From Serpens gallinarum (lineage in GTDB: Bacteria; Pseudomonadota; Gammaproteobacteria; Pseudomonadales; Pseudomonadaceae): DNA of 64,000 nucleotides. The stretch is from the NCBI RefSeq assembly GCF_014836765.1, contig NZ_JACSQG010000001.1, positions 1,047,743 through 1,111,742 of the forward strand, written 5' to 3'. Positions 41,627 to 52,637 of this stretch are shown one piece after another. A program made the translations under genes and the position numbers. Within the stretch, counting starts at the first letter, position 1. Each line of letters begins with the position of its first letter. Below the pieces are notes generated by a model that was not told where the DNA came from, ran no database searches, and saw only the letters and a program-made list of their open reading frames with translations.

Positions 41627-41642
41627 CTGTCTATTTATCCAG
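41627..41642. promoter_or_regulatory. LexA box 1 (lexA-sulA)
   Basis: CTG-TCTATTTATC-CAG, the CTG-N10-CAG SOS operator, ten bases before the lexA start codon. Confidence 0.88.
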
Positions 41643-41645
41643 TGA

Positions 41646-41661
41646 CTGGGATTATATACAG
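41646..41661. promoter_or_regulatory. LexA box 2 (lexA-sulA)
   Basis: Read on the minus strand: CTG-TATATAATCC-CAG. It overlaps the lexA -10 element, so bound LexA would block RNA polymerase. Paired with box 1 only three bases away, which allows cooperative autoregulation. Confidence 0.92.
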
Positions 41662-41680
41662 TAGTTTGAAGAAGGGGCAA
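41651..41680 (-). promoter_or_regulatory. lexA promoter
   Basis: On the minus strand TTGCCC (41675-41680), 18-base spacer, TATAAT (41651-41656). The -10 is perfect and lies inside LexA box 2. Confidence 0.75.
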
Positions 41681-41775
41681 TCAATCCTTTGGCTCATACG
41701 AAGAGCGCAAAGAAGCGTGATTCGTGATGGTGAAAGAATGGCCGTCTGGAGGCTGTAGCTTGACGTGCCGTAGAC

Positions 41776-41803
41776 GAAAACGTATGTTTCAAACAAGTGT
41801 TTG
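41776..41803. promoter_or_regulatory. Tandem PsrA operators before psrA
   Basis: CAAAC-AAGT-GTTTG (41790-41803) is a perfect match to the PsrA palindrome. A second AAAAC-GTAT-GTTTC (41777-41790) shares its last base. They lie 17 bases before the psrA start. PsrA is known to repress its own gene in other pseudomonads. Confidence 0.85.
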
Positions 41804-41820
41804 TCAGGTGTAAGTGAGCC

Positions 41821-42528
41821 ATGGCCCAATCTGAAACGGTCGAGCGTATTCTCGATGCGGCAGAACAATTGTTCGCGGAGAAAGGTTTCGCTGAAACATC
41901 ACTGCGTCTGATTACCAGCAAGGCTGGCGTTAACCTTGCTGCCGTAAATTACCATTTCGGCTCAAAGAAAGCGCTTATTCAAGCCGTCTTTTCGCGTTTC
42001 CTCGGCCCTTTTAGTGCCAGTCTGGAGCGCGAGCTGGATCGCCGCCAAGCCAAGCCCGAGCACAAGGCGACCCTCGAAGAGCTGCTGGAAATGCTGCTCG
42101 ATCAGGCCCTCTCGGTGAAGCCGCGCAGCGGCAACGATCTGTCGATTTTCATGCGCCTGCTTGGCCTGGCCTTCAGTCAGAGCCAGGGGCACCTGCGTAA
42201 ATACCTCGAAGAGGTCTATGGCAAGGTGTTTCGCCGCTACATGCTGCTGGTCAATGAGGCGGCGCCGAAAATTCCCCCGGTGGAGCTGTTCTGGCGCATT
42301 CACTTCATGCTCGGCGCGACAGCGTTCAGCATGTCGGGTATTAAGGCCCTGCGCGCCATGGTCGAGAATGACTATGGGGTGCATACCTCGATCGAGCAGG
42401 TCATGCGGATGATGGTGCCGTTCCTCGCGGCAGGCATGCGTGCGGAGACCGGAATCACCGACCCCGCCTTGCTGACGGCGCATCTGCGCCCTCGCCTAAA
42501 AACCGGTTCATTAGCGGTCAAGGTCTGA
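41821..42528 (+). CDS. psrA: TetR-family regulator PsrA
   Basis: 235 residues: N-terminal TetR helix-turn-helix (AEKGFAETSLRLITSKAGVNLAAVNYHFGSK region) and a helical C-terminal ligand domain with MSGIKALRAMVENDYG. PsrA senses long-chain fatty acids, represses fadBA5 and itself, and activates rpoS in P. aeruginosa. Both the perfect operator before it and the near match before fadBA are in this window. Divergent from lexA. Confidence 0.92.
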   Translation: MAQSETVERILDAAEQLFAEKGFAETSLRLITSKAGVNLAAVNYHFGSKKALIQAVFSRFLGPFSASLERELDRRQAKPEHKATLEELLEMLLDQALSVKPRSGNDLSIFMRLLGLAFSQSQGHLRKYLEEVYGKVFRRYMLLVNEAAPKIPPVELFWRIHFMLGATAFSMSGIKALRAMVENDYGVHTSIEQVMRMMVPFLAAGMRAETGITDPALLTAHLRPRLKTGSLAVKV

Positions 42529-42537
42529 ACTCCAGCG

Positions 42538-42577
42538 ATGGGCGTGGCAGGCCTGATCGGCTAAGCTAGCCGCCCAT
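42538..42577. repeat. Inverted repeat over the YkuD gene start
   Basis: ATGGGCG (42538-42544) and CGCCCAT (42571-42577) are perfect complements 26 bases apart. The right arm contains the start codon of the next gene. It could end psrA transcripts or hide the start. Confidence 0.5.
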
Positions 42578-43103
42578 GCGCGCCCTCGACTTCCTCCATA
42601 TTTCACTGGCTGACCAGACCCTTTACGGCTTTGCCGAAGGGGCGCTGTGTTTGCGCCTGCGCGTATCGACTGCGGTCAATGGCCCAGGCGAGCGTTACGG
42701 CTCGGGTTGCACACCCCGTGGCCTGCATCAGGTGCGAGCGAAAATCGGCGCAGATCTACCGTTGGGGGCCGTGTTGCGCGGCAGGCGCTGGACGGGTGAA
42801 GTCTGGACGCCAGCGTTGCACGCGGCGTCTCCCGGTCGGGATTGGATTCTCTCACGGATCCTCTGGCTGAGCGGCCGTGAGCCGGGCCGCAACCGGTTGG
42901 GTGAGGTCGATACCTTTCGCCGCTATATCTATCTGCACGGCACGCCGGACTGCGAACCCATGGGCGTGCCGTTATCCCATGGCTGCGTGCGCCTGCGTAA
43001 TACCGATTTGCTGGAACTGTTCGGCCGGGTGCCGCTGCATTGTCCGGTGCGTATTGATGAAGCGCCTTGTCCTGACTGGGCGACGGCTGCACTGACTGAA
43101 TGA
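42576..43103 (+). CDS. L,D-transpeptidase (YkuD) family protein
   Basis: 175 residues. The YkuD catalytic motif HGTPD ... [12 protein letters not shown] is complete, including the nucleophile cysteine. No signal peptide or membrane anchor is visible at this start, unlike most wall-crosslinking members, so export is unclear or the role is cytoplasmic. No ribosome site is visible; the start codon lies in an inverted repeat. It lies just before nagZ, a peptidoglycan recycling gene. Confidence 0.82.
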   Translation: MRALDFLHISLADQTLYGFAEGALCLRLRVSTAVNGPGERYGSGCTPRGLHQVRAKIGADLPLGAVLRGRRWTGEVWTPALHAASPGRDWILSRILWLSGREPGRNRLGEVDTFRRYIYLHGTPDCEPMGVPLSHGCVRLRNTDLLELFGRVPLHCPVRIDEAPCPDWATAALTE

Positions 43104-43116
43104 AAAAGGATCGCCC

Positions 43117-44127
43117 ATGAGTGTTGCCCTGCAGGGTTCCCTGATGCTGGATATCGCCGGCACCTGGCTGACAACCGAGGACCGGCAATTGCTGCGTCAA
43201 CCCCAAGTCGGCGGGCTGATCCTGTTTGCGCGGAATATTGAGTCCCCACGGCAGGTGCGCGAGCTGAGTGCCTCGATTCGCGCCGTGCGTCCTGATCTGT
43301 TGTTGGCCGTGGATCAGGAAGGCGGGCGCGTTCAGCGTCTGCGCCGCGATTTCGTGCGGTTGCCGGCGATGGGCGATATTGCCGGGTGCGCCGAAGCAGA
43401 ATTACTCGCCGAGCAGTGCGGTTGGCTGATGGCTACGGAAGTGCTGGCGGTCGGCCTGGATCTGAGCTTTGCACCGGTGCTGGATCTGGATTGCGGGCGC
43501 AGTGGGGTTATCGGCAGCCGGTCTTTCCATGCGGATCCCGAGCGAGCCACCCAGCTGGCAGGCGCCTTTATCCGTGGCATGAACGCAGCCGGCATGGCTG
43601 CCACCGGCAAGCATTTTCCGGGACATGGCTGGGCGGAAGCGGACTCACATGTGGCCATCCCAGTTGACGAGCGCAGTCTTGAGCAGATCCGTGCTCAGGA
43701 TCTGCAGCCGTTCACGAGGCTGGCAGGGCAACTGGCAGCGATCATGCCGGCGCATGTCATTTACCCGCAGGTTGATGAGCGCCCGGCAGGCTTCTCCCGC
43801 CGCTGGTTGCAGGACATCCTGCGCGGCGAGCTGGGGTTCAACGGCGTGATTTTCAGCGACGATCTGTCCATGGCCGGTGCCCATGTGGCGGGCGACGCTG
43901 CGGCGCGAATCGAGGCAGCCTTGTTGGCCGGCTGCGATATGGGATTGGTGTGCAACGATCGCGCCGCCGCCGAGCTGGCATTGAGCGCGCTGCAGCGACT
44001 CAAGGTGCAGGCCCCGACGAATCTGGCACCCATGCGCGGGCGGGGATTTGCCACCACCGAGTATCACCAGCATCCGCGCTGGCTGGCCGCCGTGACGGCT
44101 CTGCGGGCTGCTGATTTGATTTCCTGA
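43117..44127 (+). CDS. nagZ: Beta-N-acetylglucosaminidase NagZ
   Basis: 336 residues, GH3 family. [12 protein letters not shown], the KHFPGHG and DSH residues of the catalytic loop, and the nucleophile Asp in [10 protein letters not shown] are present. It removes GlcNAc from 1,6-anhydro-muropeptides in the cytoplasm, feeding wall recycling and ampC induction. AAGGAT precedes the ATG. Orthologues start at MQGSLMLD, so the first four or five residues may be extra. Confidence 0.95.
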   Translation: MSVALQGSLMLDIAGTWLTTEDRQLLRQPQVGGLILFARNIESPRQVRELSASIRAVRPDLLLAVDQEGGRVQRLRRDFVRLPAMGDIAGCAEAELLAEQCGWLMATEVLAVGLDLSFAPVLDLDCGRSGVIGSRSFHADPERATQLAGAFIRGMNAAGMAATGKHFPGHGWAEADSHVAIPVDERSLEQIRAQDLQPFTRLAGQLAAIMPAHVIYPQVDERPAGFSRRWLQDILRGELGFNGVIFSDDLSMAGAHVAGDAAARIEAALLAGCDMGLVCNDRAAAELALSALQRLKVQAPTNLAPMRGRGFATTEYHQHPRWLAAVTALRAADLIS

Positions 44128-44137
44128 CGTTCAACCC

Positions 44138-44156
44138 ACTGCATGTTTTGTGCAGT
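44138..44156. terminator. Hairpin between nagZ and csiV
   Basis: ACTGCA, loop TGTTTTG, TGCAGT, between convergent stops. The stem is short and without a T-run; a weak candidate. Confidence 0.4.
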
Positions 44157-44192
44157 CGCGAAATCATCCGGGCAGCCCGCCGGAACTCCGCA

Positions 44193-44717
44193 TTACTGCA
44201 GTGGTGTGACCCGGATAAGCAGCCCCAGGCTGGTGTTGTCGATAAAGGTCAACTCGCCGGGTTTCAGGCGACGTTTTTGCTGGAGATGCTCGCTTTCCAG
44301 GGGATGACCGTCTTCCAGGCGGTTGACCCAGAGGTCAGCCTGCATGTCGATCAAGCGGTCAAACTTGAGGCGCAAGGTGCCTTGTACCGGGAAATGGCCG
44401 AACTGCTCGGCACCTTCGCTTAAAGCGACTTTCACGGGCGTTTCACTCAGTGTCTGCTGCCAGGCCTGGTGCAGCAGCACCTGATAGCCGTTGGCGGGGG
44501 TCAGTTTGCTGGCTTCGTCATTGAGGTGTTTCGCGCTGAAGCTGTCGCTGGCCTTGGTCGGAGCGCCATTGGCCCAGTCATCCGGCGCCGTCTGTCCGGC
44601 AATAATCGGCTCGCCTTGGCGGAACAGGATCGTCTCGATCTGGAAGCGGGCGGTTTCGGCGCCAGCCAGCGGCGAGAGTAGGGCCAGCAGCAGGGCGAAG
44701 TGGCGAAGCAGGCGCAT
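44193..44717 (-). CDS. csiV: CsiV-family periplasmic protein
   Basis: 174 residues with a signal peptide (about 1-20, cleaved near AGA/ET). The body matches the CsiV pattern: FQIETILFRQ near the start, YQVLLHQAWQQ, and FDRLIDMQADLWV ... RLKPGELTFIDNTSLGLLIRVTPL at the end. In Shewanella CsiV helps D-amino-acid metabolism and lytic activity; here only family and signal are visible. It follows mfd by 12 bases. Confidence 0.82.
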   Translation of the reverse strand: MRLLRHFALLLALLSPLAGAETARFQIETILFRQGEPIIAGQTAPDDWANGAPTKASDSFSAKHLNDEASKLTPANGYQVLLHQAWQQTLSETPVKVALSEGAEQFGHFPVQGTLRLKFDRLIDMQADLWVNRLEDGHPLESEHLQQKRRLKPGELTFIDNTSLGLLIRVTPLQ

Positions 44718-44729
44718 GGTGCGAGTCCT

Positions 44730-47700
44730 TCAAGCAGGTTGTGGGGCGAGGCGCTCCATCAGCGCCTCCAAGGTGTTGAAGCGGTCTTCCGGGCGTTCCA
44801 TTGGCACTTGGAATTTGAACAGCGTAGCGCCTTCGAACTTGTAGCGTTTCGGTTGGCTTTGGATCAGCTTGATTAGCGTCAGTGGATCGACGCACGTCGT
44901 GGCCGCGAATTCGATGCGTCCGCCCTGGGGCCCCACGTCAATCTTGACGATACCCAACTGCTCGGCTTGCAGTTTGAGCAGCGTCAGGCGTACCAGATGC
45001 TTGGTGGGTTCGGGGAGCAGGCCGAAGCGATCAATCATTTCCACCTGCAGTTCCTTCAGGGCGTCCTCATCCTCGGCCGAGGCGATGCGCTTGTAGAGGA
45101 TCAGCCGCGCATGGACGTCGGGCAGGTAGTCCTCGGGAATCAGCGCCGGCACGCGAAGGTTGATTTCCGCGCCGCTGGCAAGGGGTTGATCCAGGTTTGG
45201 TTGCTCGCCTTTCTGAATCGCCTTGACCGCACGCTCGAGCATTTCCATGTACAGCGTGAAGCCGACAGCCTGGATCTGCCCGCTCTGGCCTTCGCCGAGC
45301 AGTTCGCCGGCGCCGCGTATTTCCAGGTCATGAGTGGCCAGCACGAAGCCGGCGCCCAGGTCCTGGGCATTGGCAATGGCTTCCAGGCGCTTCTGAGCAT
45401 CGTCGGTCATGGACTTGCGTGTCGGCGTCAGCAGGTAGGCGTAGGCCTGGTGATGACTGCGTCCCACGCGACCGCGAAGCTGGTGCAGCTGGGCCAGACC
45501 GAATTTGTCGGCGCGCTCGATCAGAATGGTGTTGGCGCTGGGCACGTCGATGCCGGTTTCGATGATGGTCGAGGCCACCAGCACGTTGAAGCGCTTGTGG
45601 TAGAAGTCGCTCATCACCTGTTCGAGTTCGCGTTCACGCAACTGCCCGTGACCAATGCCGATGCGCGCCTCGGGCACTAGTTCGGCCAGCTCGGCGGCAC
45701 ATTTCTCGATGGTTTTCACATCGTTGTGCAGGTAGTAGACCTGACCGCCGCGCAGCAATTCACGCAGCAGAGCTTCCTTGATTACCGCCGAGTGGCGTTC
45801 CATGACGAAGGTGCGCACCGACAGCCGGCGTGCCGGCGGGGTGGCGATGATCGACAGGTCGCGCATACCGGCTACGGCCATGTTCAGGGTGCGCGGAATG
45901 GGCGTAGCGGTCAGCGTCAACACGTCCACCTCGCTGCGCAGCGCCTTGAGCTTTTCCTTCTGGCGCACGCCGAAGCGGTGTTCCTCGTCGATAATGACCA
46001 GGCCGAGGTTGTTGAATTTGACATCATCCTGCAGCAGCTTGTGAGTGCCGATGACGATGTCCAGTTTGCCGTCGGCCAGCTGTTGCGTAGCGCTTTCCAC
46101 TTCCTTGGTCGACTTGAAACGACTCATCACCTCGACCGTCACCGGCCAGTCGGCAAAACGGTCGCGGAAGCTGTTGTAATGCTGCTCGGCCAGCAAGGTG
46201 GTGGGCACCAGTACCGCCACTTGCTTGCCGCTGTGCACGGCAATGAACGCGGCGCGCATGGCCACTTCGGTCTTGCCAAAGCCGACGTCGCCGCAAATCA
46301 GGCGGTCCATCGGTTGGCCGGAAAGCATGTCGGCGCGCACGGCGTCGATGGCGGTTTGCTGGTCGACGGTTTCCTCGAACGGGAAGGCTGCGCTGAAGGT
46401 TTCGTAATCCGCTTGTGGGTCCTTGAACGCAAAGCCTTTGCGCGCGGCGCGGCGGGCATAGATATCCAGCAGTTCGGCGGCGACATCGCGAACTTGCTCG
46501 GCGGCCTTGCGTTTGGCCTTTTGCCAGGTTTCCGAGCCGAGACGGTGCAGGGGGGCCAAGGCGTCGTCGCTGCCGGTGTAGCGCGCAATCAGGTGCAGGC
46601 TGGACACCGGCACGTAGAGCTTGGCGTCATCGGCGTACTGCAGAGTCAGGAATTCATTGGGCTGGCCGTCGAAATCCAGCGTCATCAAGCCCAGATAGCG
46701 ACCCACACCATGGTCGAGATGCACCACCGGCGCGCCTTCGCGCAGCTCAGTGAGGTGCTTGATGACGTTCTCGCCGCTGTCACGGGTTTTTTCCCGGCGC
46801 CGGCGTTGCATTACGCGCTGGCCGAACAGCGGGCTTTCTGGAATCAGAGCCAGCTCGTCGAGCAGCAGGCCTTCATCGAGCGGGGCGATACAGATGGCCA
46901 GCCGCGCGGTGCCGTTGACGAATTCGCTCCAGCCGCCGATTTCCTGAGGTTTTAGCTTGAGGCGAGCAAGCAGCTCCAGCAGTACTTCACGCCGCCCGGC
47001 AGATTCGGCGCCGAACAGAATGCGGCCCGGATATTCCTCGATGAAGCGGCGCAGCGCCGCCAACGGCTCGGCGGCCTTGCTTTGCAGTGCCAGGTCCGGC
47101 AGCGGCAGCGCGGCGAAGCGTTCACGGCCGACGCCGGGCTTTACATCGTCCTGGCTGACGGTGACCCGTGGCCAGACCTTTAGTCGGGCGAAACAGTCCT
47201 CCACCGGCAGGAACAGTTCCGCCGGGGCAAGGATCGGGCGTTCCGGATCGACGCGGCGGTCTTCGTAGCGGTTGCGCACGTCATGCCAGAACTGCTCGGC
47301 CGCCTGTTCGACGCCAGGCAGGGAAAACACCTGGGTGTCCTGGGGCAGGTAATCGAACAGCGTGGCGGTTTCGTCGAAAAACAGCGGCAGGTAATACTCG
47401 ATGCCGGCCGGCGTGATGCCGGTGGTCAGATCCTGATAGATCGGGCAGCGGCGAAAATCCACGTCGAAGCGCTCGCGGAAGCGGCCGCGGAAATCGCCGA
47501 TGGTCTTCTTGTCCAGCGGGAACTCGCGGGCCGGCAGCAGGCGAATCGAATCGACCTTGTCCACCGAACGTTGGGTTTCCGGGTCGAAGGTGCGCAGGGT
47601 TTCGATCTCGTCATCGAACAAGTCGATGCGGTAGGGCACTTCGCTGCCCATGGGGAACAGGTCCAGCAAGGCGCCGCGCACGGCGAACTCGCCGTGTTCA

Positions 47701-48170
47701 TAAACCGTTTCCACGCGCCGATATCCGGCTGCCTCCAGGCGCACGCGCATTTCGTCGACAATGAGTTTCTGGCCGACATCCAGCACCAGGCTGCGACCGA
47801 GCAGAAAATGCGTCGGCGCCAGGCGGTGCAGGGCGGTGTTGATCGGGACCACCAGCACGCCATGATCGATGTCCGGCAGGCGATACAGGCTGGCGATGCG
47901 CTGGGAGATGATGTCCTGGTGGGGCGAGAACACATCGTAGGGCAGGGTTTCCCAGTCGGGAAAATGCAGAACCGGCAGGGTTGGCGCGAAGAAAGCCAGT
48001 TCTTCCTTGAGGCGTTCGGCGCTCTGGCTGTCGGCAGTCAGCAGCAGGGTGAAGCGTTTGGCCTGGCTGGCCGCCTCGGCGATGGCCAGTGACAGCGCGG
48101 CGCCAGGCAGGTTGCCCCAGTGTTGTTTGCCCGCCGTGGTGGGCAGGGTCGGAAGACGCAATACAGGCAC
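44730..48170 (-). CDS. mfd: Transcription-repair coupling factor Mfd
   Basis: 1146 residues, GTG start. UvrB-like N-terminal domains, the RNA polymerase-interacting domain, then SF2 helicase motifs: GDVGFGKTEVAMRAAF (Walker A), DEEHRFGVRQKEKLK (DEEH box), LTATPIPRTL and RGRVGRSHHQAYAYL (motif VI). A TRCF C-terminal domain ends it. It removes RNA polymerase stalled at damage and recruits UvrA. It is divergent from gapB. Confidence 0.96.
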   Translation of the reverse strand: MPVLRLPTLPTTAGKQHWGNLPGAALSLAIAEAASQAKRFTLLLTADSQSAERLKEELAFFAPTLPVLHFPDWETLPYDVFSPHQDIISQRIASLYRLPDIDHGVLVVPINTALHRLAPTHFLLGRSLVLDVGQKLIVDEMRVRLEAAGYRRVETVYEHGEFAVRGALLDLFPMGSEVPYRIDLFDDEIETLRTFDPETQRSVDKVDSIRLLPAREFPLDKKTIGDFRGRFRERFDVDFRRCPIYQDLTTGITPAGIEYYLPLFFDETATLFDYLPQDTQVFSLPGVEQAAEQFWHDVRNRYEDRRVDPERPILAPAELFLPVEDCFARLKVWPRVTVSQDDVKPGVGRERFAALPLPDLALQSKAAEPLAALRRFIEEYPGRILFGAESAGRREVLLELLARLKLKPQEIGGWSEFVNGTARLAICIAPLDEGLLLDELALIPESPLFGQRVMQRRRREKTRDSGENVIKHLTELREGAPVVHLDHGVGRYLGLMTLDFDGQPNEFLTLQYADDAKLYVPVSSLHLIARYTGSDDALAPLHRLGSETWQKAKRKAAEQVRDVAAELLDIYARRAARKGFAFKDPQADYETFSAAFPFEETVDQQTAIDAVRADMLSGQPMDRLICGDVGFGKTEVAMRAAFIAVHSGKQVAVLVPTTLLAEQHYNSFRDRFADWPVTVEVMSRFKSTKEVESATQQLADGKLDIVIGTHKLLQDDVKFNNLGLVIIDEEHRFGVRQKEKLKALRSEVDVLTLTATPIPRTLNMAVAGMRDLSIIATPPARRLSVRTFVMERHSAVIKEALLRELLRGGQVYYLHNDVKTIEKCAAELAELVPEARIGIGHGQLRERELEQVMSDFYHKRFNVLVASTIIETGIDVPSANTILIERADKFGLAQLHQLRGRVGRSHHQAYAYLLTPTRKSMTDDAQKRLEAIANAQDLGAGFVLATHDLEIRGAGELLGEGQSGQIQAVGFTLYMEMLERAVKAIQKGEQPNLDQPLASGAEINLRVPALIPEDYLPDVHARLILYKRIASAEDEDALKELQVEMIDRFGLLPEPTKHLVRLTLLKLQAEQLGIVKIDVGPQGGRIEFAATTCVDPLTLIKLIQSQPKRYKFEGATLFKFQVPMERPEDRFNTLEALMERLAPQPA

Positions 48171-48336
48171 GGGCGGCTCGTGGTGATGACGAAAAGGTGC
48201 TGATTGTAACGGGGTGGGCAGAGGCTCGCCAGAAGTGAGGCAGATGCGCGGCGACTGTCTTATGCTTGCCGCATGTGCGCTGCGCGCCGATAATGTAGCC
48301 CCTTTTTTCAGCCCCTACATGTGGAAGGTACTGCCC

Positions 48337-49785
48337 GTGACCCAGAAGCCCGACCAGTGTCTTGGTGAGTGGATCGATCGTGAAGCCCTCGCGGAAGCGA
48401 TGATTCCGCTGATTGGCCAGCTCTACCGCAACAACAATGTGGTGACTTCGATCTACGGCCGTGGCCTGATCAATCGCTCGGTAATCTCGATTCTCAAGGC
48501 TCATCGCTTCGCCCGTCACCGCATGGCCGGTGACGAAGAGCTGTCGGTGCATGACAGTTACACGATCCTCAAGACCATGAGCGAGCTGAGCCTGGGTGCG
48601 GCCTCGGTCGACCTGGGCAAGATGGTTTCCAAGTTCAAGACCGACGGCAACGGGCGCGCCCTCGAGCAGTTCGTGCGTGACGAGCTGGAAAGCGTAGCCG
48701 GTAAGCAGAGTGTTAATCACGGACAGGGCACGGATGTGGTCCTGTACGGTTTTGGTCGTATCGGTCGTCTGCTGGCGCGGATCCTGATCGAAAAGACGGG
48801 CGCGGGCGACGGCTTGCGTCTGCGCGCCATCGTCGTGCGCAAGGGTGCTGATAACGACCTGGTCAAGCGTGCCAGCCTGCTGCGTCGCGATTCGGTGCAT
48901 GGTCCGTTCGACGGCACCATCACCATCGATGAAGAAAACAGCACCCTGACGGCCAACGGCAACCTGATCCAGATGATCTACTCCAACGATCCGGCATCGG
49001 TGGATTACACCCAGTACGGTATCAAAGACGCGCTGCTGGTCGACAATACCGGTAGGTGGCGTGATGCCGAAGGCCTGGCCCAGCACCTGAAGTGTCCGGG
49101 CATTGATCGTGTTGTGCTGACGGCGCCCGGCAAGGGCGCGCTGAAGAATATCGTGCATGGCATCAACCATGGCGAAATCACTGCAGACGACAAGATCGTG
49201 TCCGCGGCGTCTTGCACCACCAACGCCATCGTGCCGGTGCTCAAGGCGGTTAATGATCAGTACGGCATCATCAATGGTCACGTGGAAACCGTTCACTCCT
49301 ACACCAACGACCAGAACCTGATCGACAACTTCCACAAGGGCAGTCGTCGTGGTCGCAGTGCTGCGCTGAACATGGTCATCACCGAGACCGGTGCTGCGAC
49401 GGCTGCTGCCAAGGCGCTGCCGGTGCTCAAAGGCAAGCTGACCGGCAACGCCATCCGCGTGCCGACGCCGAACGTGTCCATGGCCATCCTTAACCTGAAC
49501 CTGGAAAAGGCCACCTCGCGCGAAGAGATCAACGAATACCTGCGCCAGATGGCCATGCACTCGGACCTGCAAAAGCAGATCGACTTCGTGCAGTCCCAGG
49601 AAGTGGTGTCCACCGACTTCGTTGGCTCGCGCCATGCGGGTGTGGTCGATGCGGAAGCCACCATCTGTAACGACAACCGCGTTGTGCTGTACGTGTGGTA
49701 CGACAACGAGTTCGGTTATAGCTGCCAGGTGGTGCGCGTGATGGAAGATATGGCTGGCGTCAATCCGCCGGCGTTTCCACGCTAA
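48337..49785 (+). CDS. gapB: Glyceraldehyde-3-phosphate dehydrogenase, long form
   Basis: 482 residues from the GTG at 48337, with GGAAGG eight bases upstream. A helical extension of about 130 residues precedes the NAD-binding fold (LYGFGRIGRLLARIL). Catalytic ASCTTNAIVP and the C-terminal WYDNEFGYS are standard. This long form, common in pseudomonads, is separate from the glycolytic short form; a gluconeogenic role is likely. An ATG at 48319 is an alternative start. A terminator follows. Confidence 0.93.
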   Translation: MTQKPDQCLGEWIDREALAEAMIPLIGQLYRNNNVVTSIYGRGLINRSVISILKAHRFARHRMAGDEELSVHDSYTILKTMSELSLGAASVDLGKMVSKFKTDGNGRALEQFVRDELESVAGKQSVNHGQGTDVVLYGFGRIGRLLARILIEKTGAGDGLRLRAIVVRKGADNDLVKRASLLRRDSVHGPFDGTITIDEENSTLTANGNLIQMIYSNDPASVDYTQYGIKDALLVDNTGRWRDAEGLAQHLKCPGIDRVVLTAPGKGALKNIVHGINHGEITADDKIVSAASCTTNAIVPVLKAVNDQYGIINGHVETVHSYTNDQNLIDNFHKGSRRGRSAALNMVITETGAATAAAKALPVLKGKLTGNAIRVPTPNVSMAILNLNLEKATSREEINEYLRQMAMHSDLQKQIDFVQSQEVVSTDFVGSRHAGVVDAEATICNDNRVVLYVWYDNEFGYSCQVVRVMEDMAGVNPPAFPR

Positions 49786-49800
49786 GCCATTTGGCTAAGA

Positions 49801-49829
49801 AAAAACGGGAGCTTCGGCTCCCGTTTTTC
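49801..49829 (+). terminator. Terminator of gapB
   Basis: AAAAACGGGAGC, loop TTCG, GCTCCCGTTTTT: a textbook two-way intrinsic terminator with a UUCG tetraloop. Confidence 0.95.
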
Positions 49830-49895
49830 ATTGTGGTGTTTGAAAAAAATTGTTGCAAATAGGGGTGGCAGTTAATGGTCATTCAAGGCGCGGAC

Positions 49896-49958
49896 TTGTT
49901 TTTGATCAAAAAAAACAGCGAGTCTTCGGTGGCCACTCAAGGGCCCTAACTCTATAAT
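49896..49958 (+). promoter_or_regulatory. ANR/FNR-like site and -10 element before nqr
   Basis: In the 300-base gap before nqrA, TTGTT-TTTG-ATCAA (49896-49909) matches the FNR/ANR consensus TTGAT-N4-ATCAA at 9 of the 10 specified bases. A TATAAT lies at 49953-49958. If transcription starts near 49965, the site is centred about 62 bases upstream, a class I activator position. No good -35 is visible. I see nothing else in this gap. Confidence 0.45.
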
Positions 49959-50073
49959 CGGGCGGATTTTTTACATGGAACCGCGTCACAATGTCGCGTG
50001 CAACAAAGGGTCGCTGCATGCAATGCGACCATGGGCTAGTTCGTCGGTTCCGGAACAGCATTCGAATAAGTGA

Positions 50074-51423
<1,350 letters not shown>

Positions 51424-51425
51424 TC

Positions 51426-52637
51426 ATGGGTATTCGCGCATTTCTCGACAAGATCGAGCATAACTTTGAAAAAGGCGGCAAGTACGAGAAGTGGTACGCC
51501 CTCTACGAGGCGGTGGACACTTTTCTCTATCGCCCCGGCAGCGTAACCAAGACCACGGCACACGTGCGTGATGGCATCGACCTCAAGCGCATGATGATCA
51601 CCGTGTGGCTGTGTACCTTCCCGGCGATGTTCTTCGGCATGTGGAATACGGGCTACCAGGCCAACCTGATTTTCGCCCAGAGCCCCGAGCTGCTGGCTGC
51701 GCAGGATGGCTGGCGTTTTGGCCTGATCGGTGCCTTGGCTGGATTCGACCCGAACAGCCTGTGGGACAACTTCATCCAGGGCGCCGCCTACTTCCTGCCG
51801 ATTTACGCGGTGACCTTCATCGTCGGCGGCTTCTGGGAAGTTCTGTTTGCGTCCATCCGTCGTCATGAGGTCAACGAAGGTTTCTTCGTCACCTCGGTGC
51901 TCTTCGCCCTGATCCTGCCGGCGAGCATTCCGCTGTGGCAAGTGGCGCTGGGTATCAGCTTCGGTGTGGTACTGGGCAAGGAAGTGTTCGGCGGTACTGG
52001 CAAGAACTTCCTGAACCCGGCGCTGACTGGCCGCGCATTTCTGTTCTTCGCCTATCCGGCGCAGATTTCCGGTGATGCGGTCTGGACCGCAGTGGACGGT
52101 TTCGCCGGGGCCACAGCGCTGAGCGTCACGGCAGCAGGTGGTATCGAAGGTCTGGTCGCCAGCGGACTGAACTGGATGGATGCCTTCATTGGCACCATGC
52201 ATGGCTCCATCGGTGAGACCAGCACCCTGGCCATCTTCATCGGCGGCGCGGTATTGCTGCTAACCAAGATCGCCTCCTGGCGCATCGTCGCTGGGGTGAT
52301 GCTCGGCATGATCGCCCTGAGCAGCCTGTTCAATGTCATCGGTTCCGACACCAACCCGATGTTCTCGACGCCCTGGTATTGGCACATGGTCACCGGCGGC
52401 TTTGCCTTCGGCATGATCTTCATGGCCACTGATCCGGTATCGGCCTCGATGACCAACACCGGCAAATGGGTATTCGGTGCTCTGATCGGCGTGATGGTTG
52501 TGTTGATCCGTGTGGTCAATCCCGCCTTCCCGGAAGGCATGATGCTGGCGATTCTGTTCGCCAACCTGTGCGCACCGCTGATCGACCATTTTGTGGTGCA
52601 GTCCAATATCAAGCGGAGGCTGGCGCGTAATGTCTAG
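51426..52637 (+). CDS. nqrB: Na+-NADH:quinone reductase subunit NqrB
   Basis: 403 residues, about ten membrane segments. The covalent FMN attachment motif is AGATALS within [10 protein letters not shown] (threonine acceptor). It is the main Na+ channel subunit. Its 3' end overlaps the nqrC start by eight bases. Confidence 0.95.
   Translation: MGIRAFLDKIEHNFEKGGKYEKWYALYEAVDTFLYRPGSVTKTTAHVRDGIDLKRMMITVWLCTFPAMFFGMWNTGYQANLIFAQSPELLAAQDGWRFGLIGALAGFDPNSLWDNFIQGAAYFLPIYAVTFIVGGFWEVLFASIRRHEVNEGFFVTSVLFALILPASIPLWQVALGISFGVVLGKEVFGGTGKNFLNPALTGRAFLFFAYPAQISGDAVWTAVDGFAGATALSVTAAGGIEGLVASGLNWMDAFIGTMHGSIGETSTLAIFIGGAVLLLTKIASWRIVAGVMLGMIALSSLFNVIGSDTNPMFSTPWYWHMVTGGFAFGMIFMATDPVSASMTNTGKWVFGALIGVMVVLIRVVNPAFPEGMMLAILFANLCAPLIDHFVVQSNIKRRLARNV

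Noticed and set aside
45726..46955. 409-codon plus-strand frame inside mfd
   Set aside because: Antisense to conserved helicase motifs of mfd.
47698..49635. 645-codon minus-strand frame over gapB and the mfd start
   Set aside because: It crosses two real genes and a divergent promoter region; composition is that of a shadow frame.
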